Shown piece by piece: positions 63,936 to 64,000 of a stretch of DNA of 64,000 nt. The notes under the pieces were generated by a model. That model ran no database searches. It saw only the letters and a program-made list of their open reading frames with translations, and was not told where the DNA came from. Where the stretch lies: the NCBI GenBank assembly GCA_015183035.1, contig JACZZP010000003.1:930001-994000 (forward strand). Reading direction: 5' to 3'. How positions within the stretch are numbered: position 1 is the stretch's first letter; each line of letters starts with the position of its first letter. A program made the translations under genes and the position numbers. This stretch comes from Meloidogyne chitwoodi. Lineage: Eukaryota > Nematoda > Chromadorea > Rhabditida > Meloidogynidae.

Positions 63936-64000
63936 TTCTTCTTTCAAAAAATAGATTTTTTTAAATTAAAAGATCTCTTAAAATATATTTAAAAAAATAT

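Overview
The window is eukaryotic nuclear DNA and looks like a very AT-rich nematode genome, most likely a plant-parasitic tylenchid of the Meloidogyne type. That placement is an inference from base composition, dense genes with many short (about 40-60 base) introns ending in TTTTAG or AAAAAG, and a nematode-type Warthog (hedgehog-related) gene. The species cannot be fixed from the sequence. No CRISPR array, bacterial operon or rRNA gene is present.

Layout, left to right. 0-16 kb holds a compact run of conserved genes: a CCGG-rich hAT-like MITE, cyclin E (+), a TAT-SF1 splicing factor (+), pyridoxal kinase (+), then on the minus strand MCM5 with a tRNA-Asn in one intron, NAD-isocitrate dehydrogenase beta subunit, and transaldolase. 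16-19 kb has no recognisable gene. 19.3-22.5 kb has a SCaMC-type mitochondrial carrier lacking the usual EF-hand half (+) and an unrecognised basic, Pro-rich protein (-).

22.5-34 kb is a transposon-rich stretch. It contains a decayed Mutator-like element (MULE) with a FLYWCH zinc finger and a 9-bp target duplication, a related deletion derivative, an element whose inverted ends are stacks of a 15-bp repeat, three hAT-like MITEs, and a Merlin element nested inside another hAT-like MITE. Threaded through it are a CCCH zinc-finger protein with FG and RGG repeats (two MITEs lie in its introns) and a coiled-coil protein. 34-43 kb holds a Tribbles pseudokinase (nipi-3 type), a Tc1/mariner-like MITE and a WDR26 (GID/CTLH-type) WD40 protein. 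43-46.6 kb is degenerate: a minisatellite, a frameshifted CK1/TTBK-like kinase remnant, a small hAT-like MITE, a 41-bp duplication, a broken membrane-protein ORF and a tRNA-like SINE candidate.

From about 46.7 kb the sequence changes character: extremely AT-rich spacers of 1-2.4 kb, poly-Asn tracts in the proteins and no recognisable transposons. It carries developmental and signalling genes: Warthog (-), ZIC/ref-2 zinc finger (-), an orphan class A GPCR (-), a short Asn-rich protein (-) and a multi-pass membrane protein (+).

Functionally the genes fall into cell cycle and replication (cyclin E, MCM5), RNA work (TAT-SF1, CCCH protein), metabolism (pyridoxal kinase, IDH3B, transaldolase, carrier), protein turnover and signalling (Tribbles, WDR26) and development or surface signalling (Warthog, ZIC, GPCR). 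No single pathway links them. The main novelty is the transposon architecture and a few odd domain combinations.
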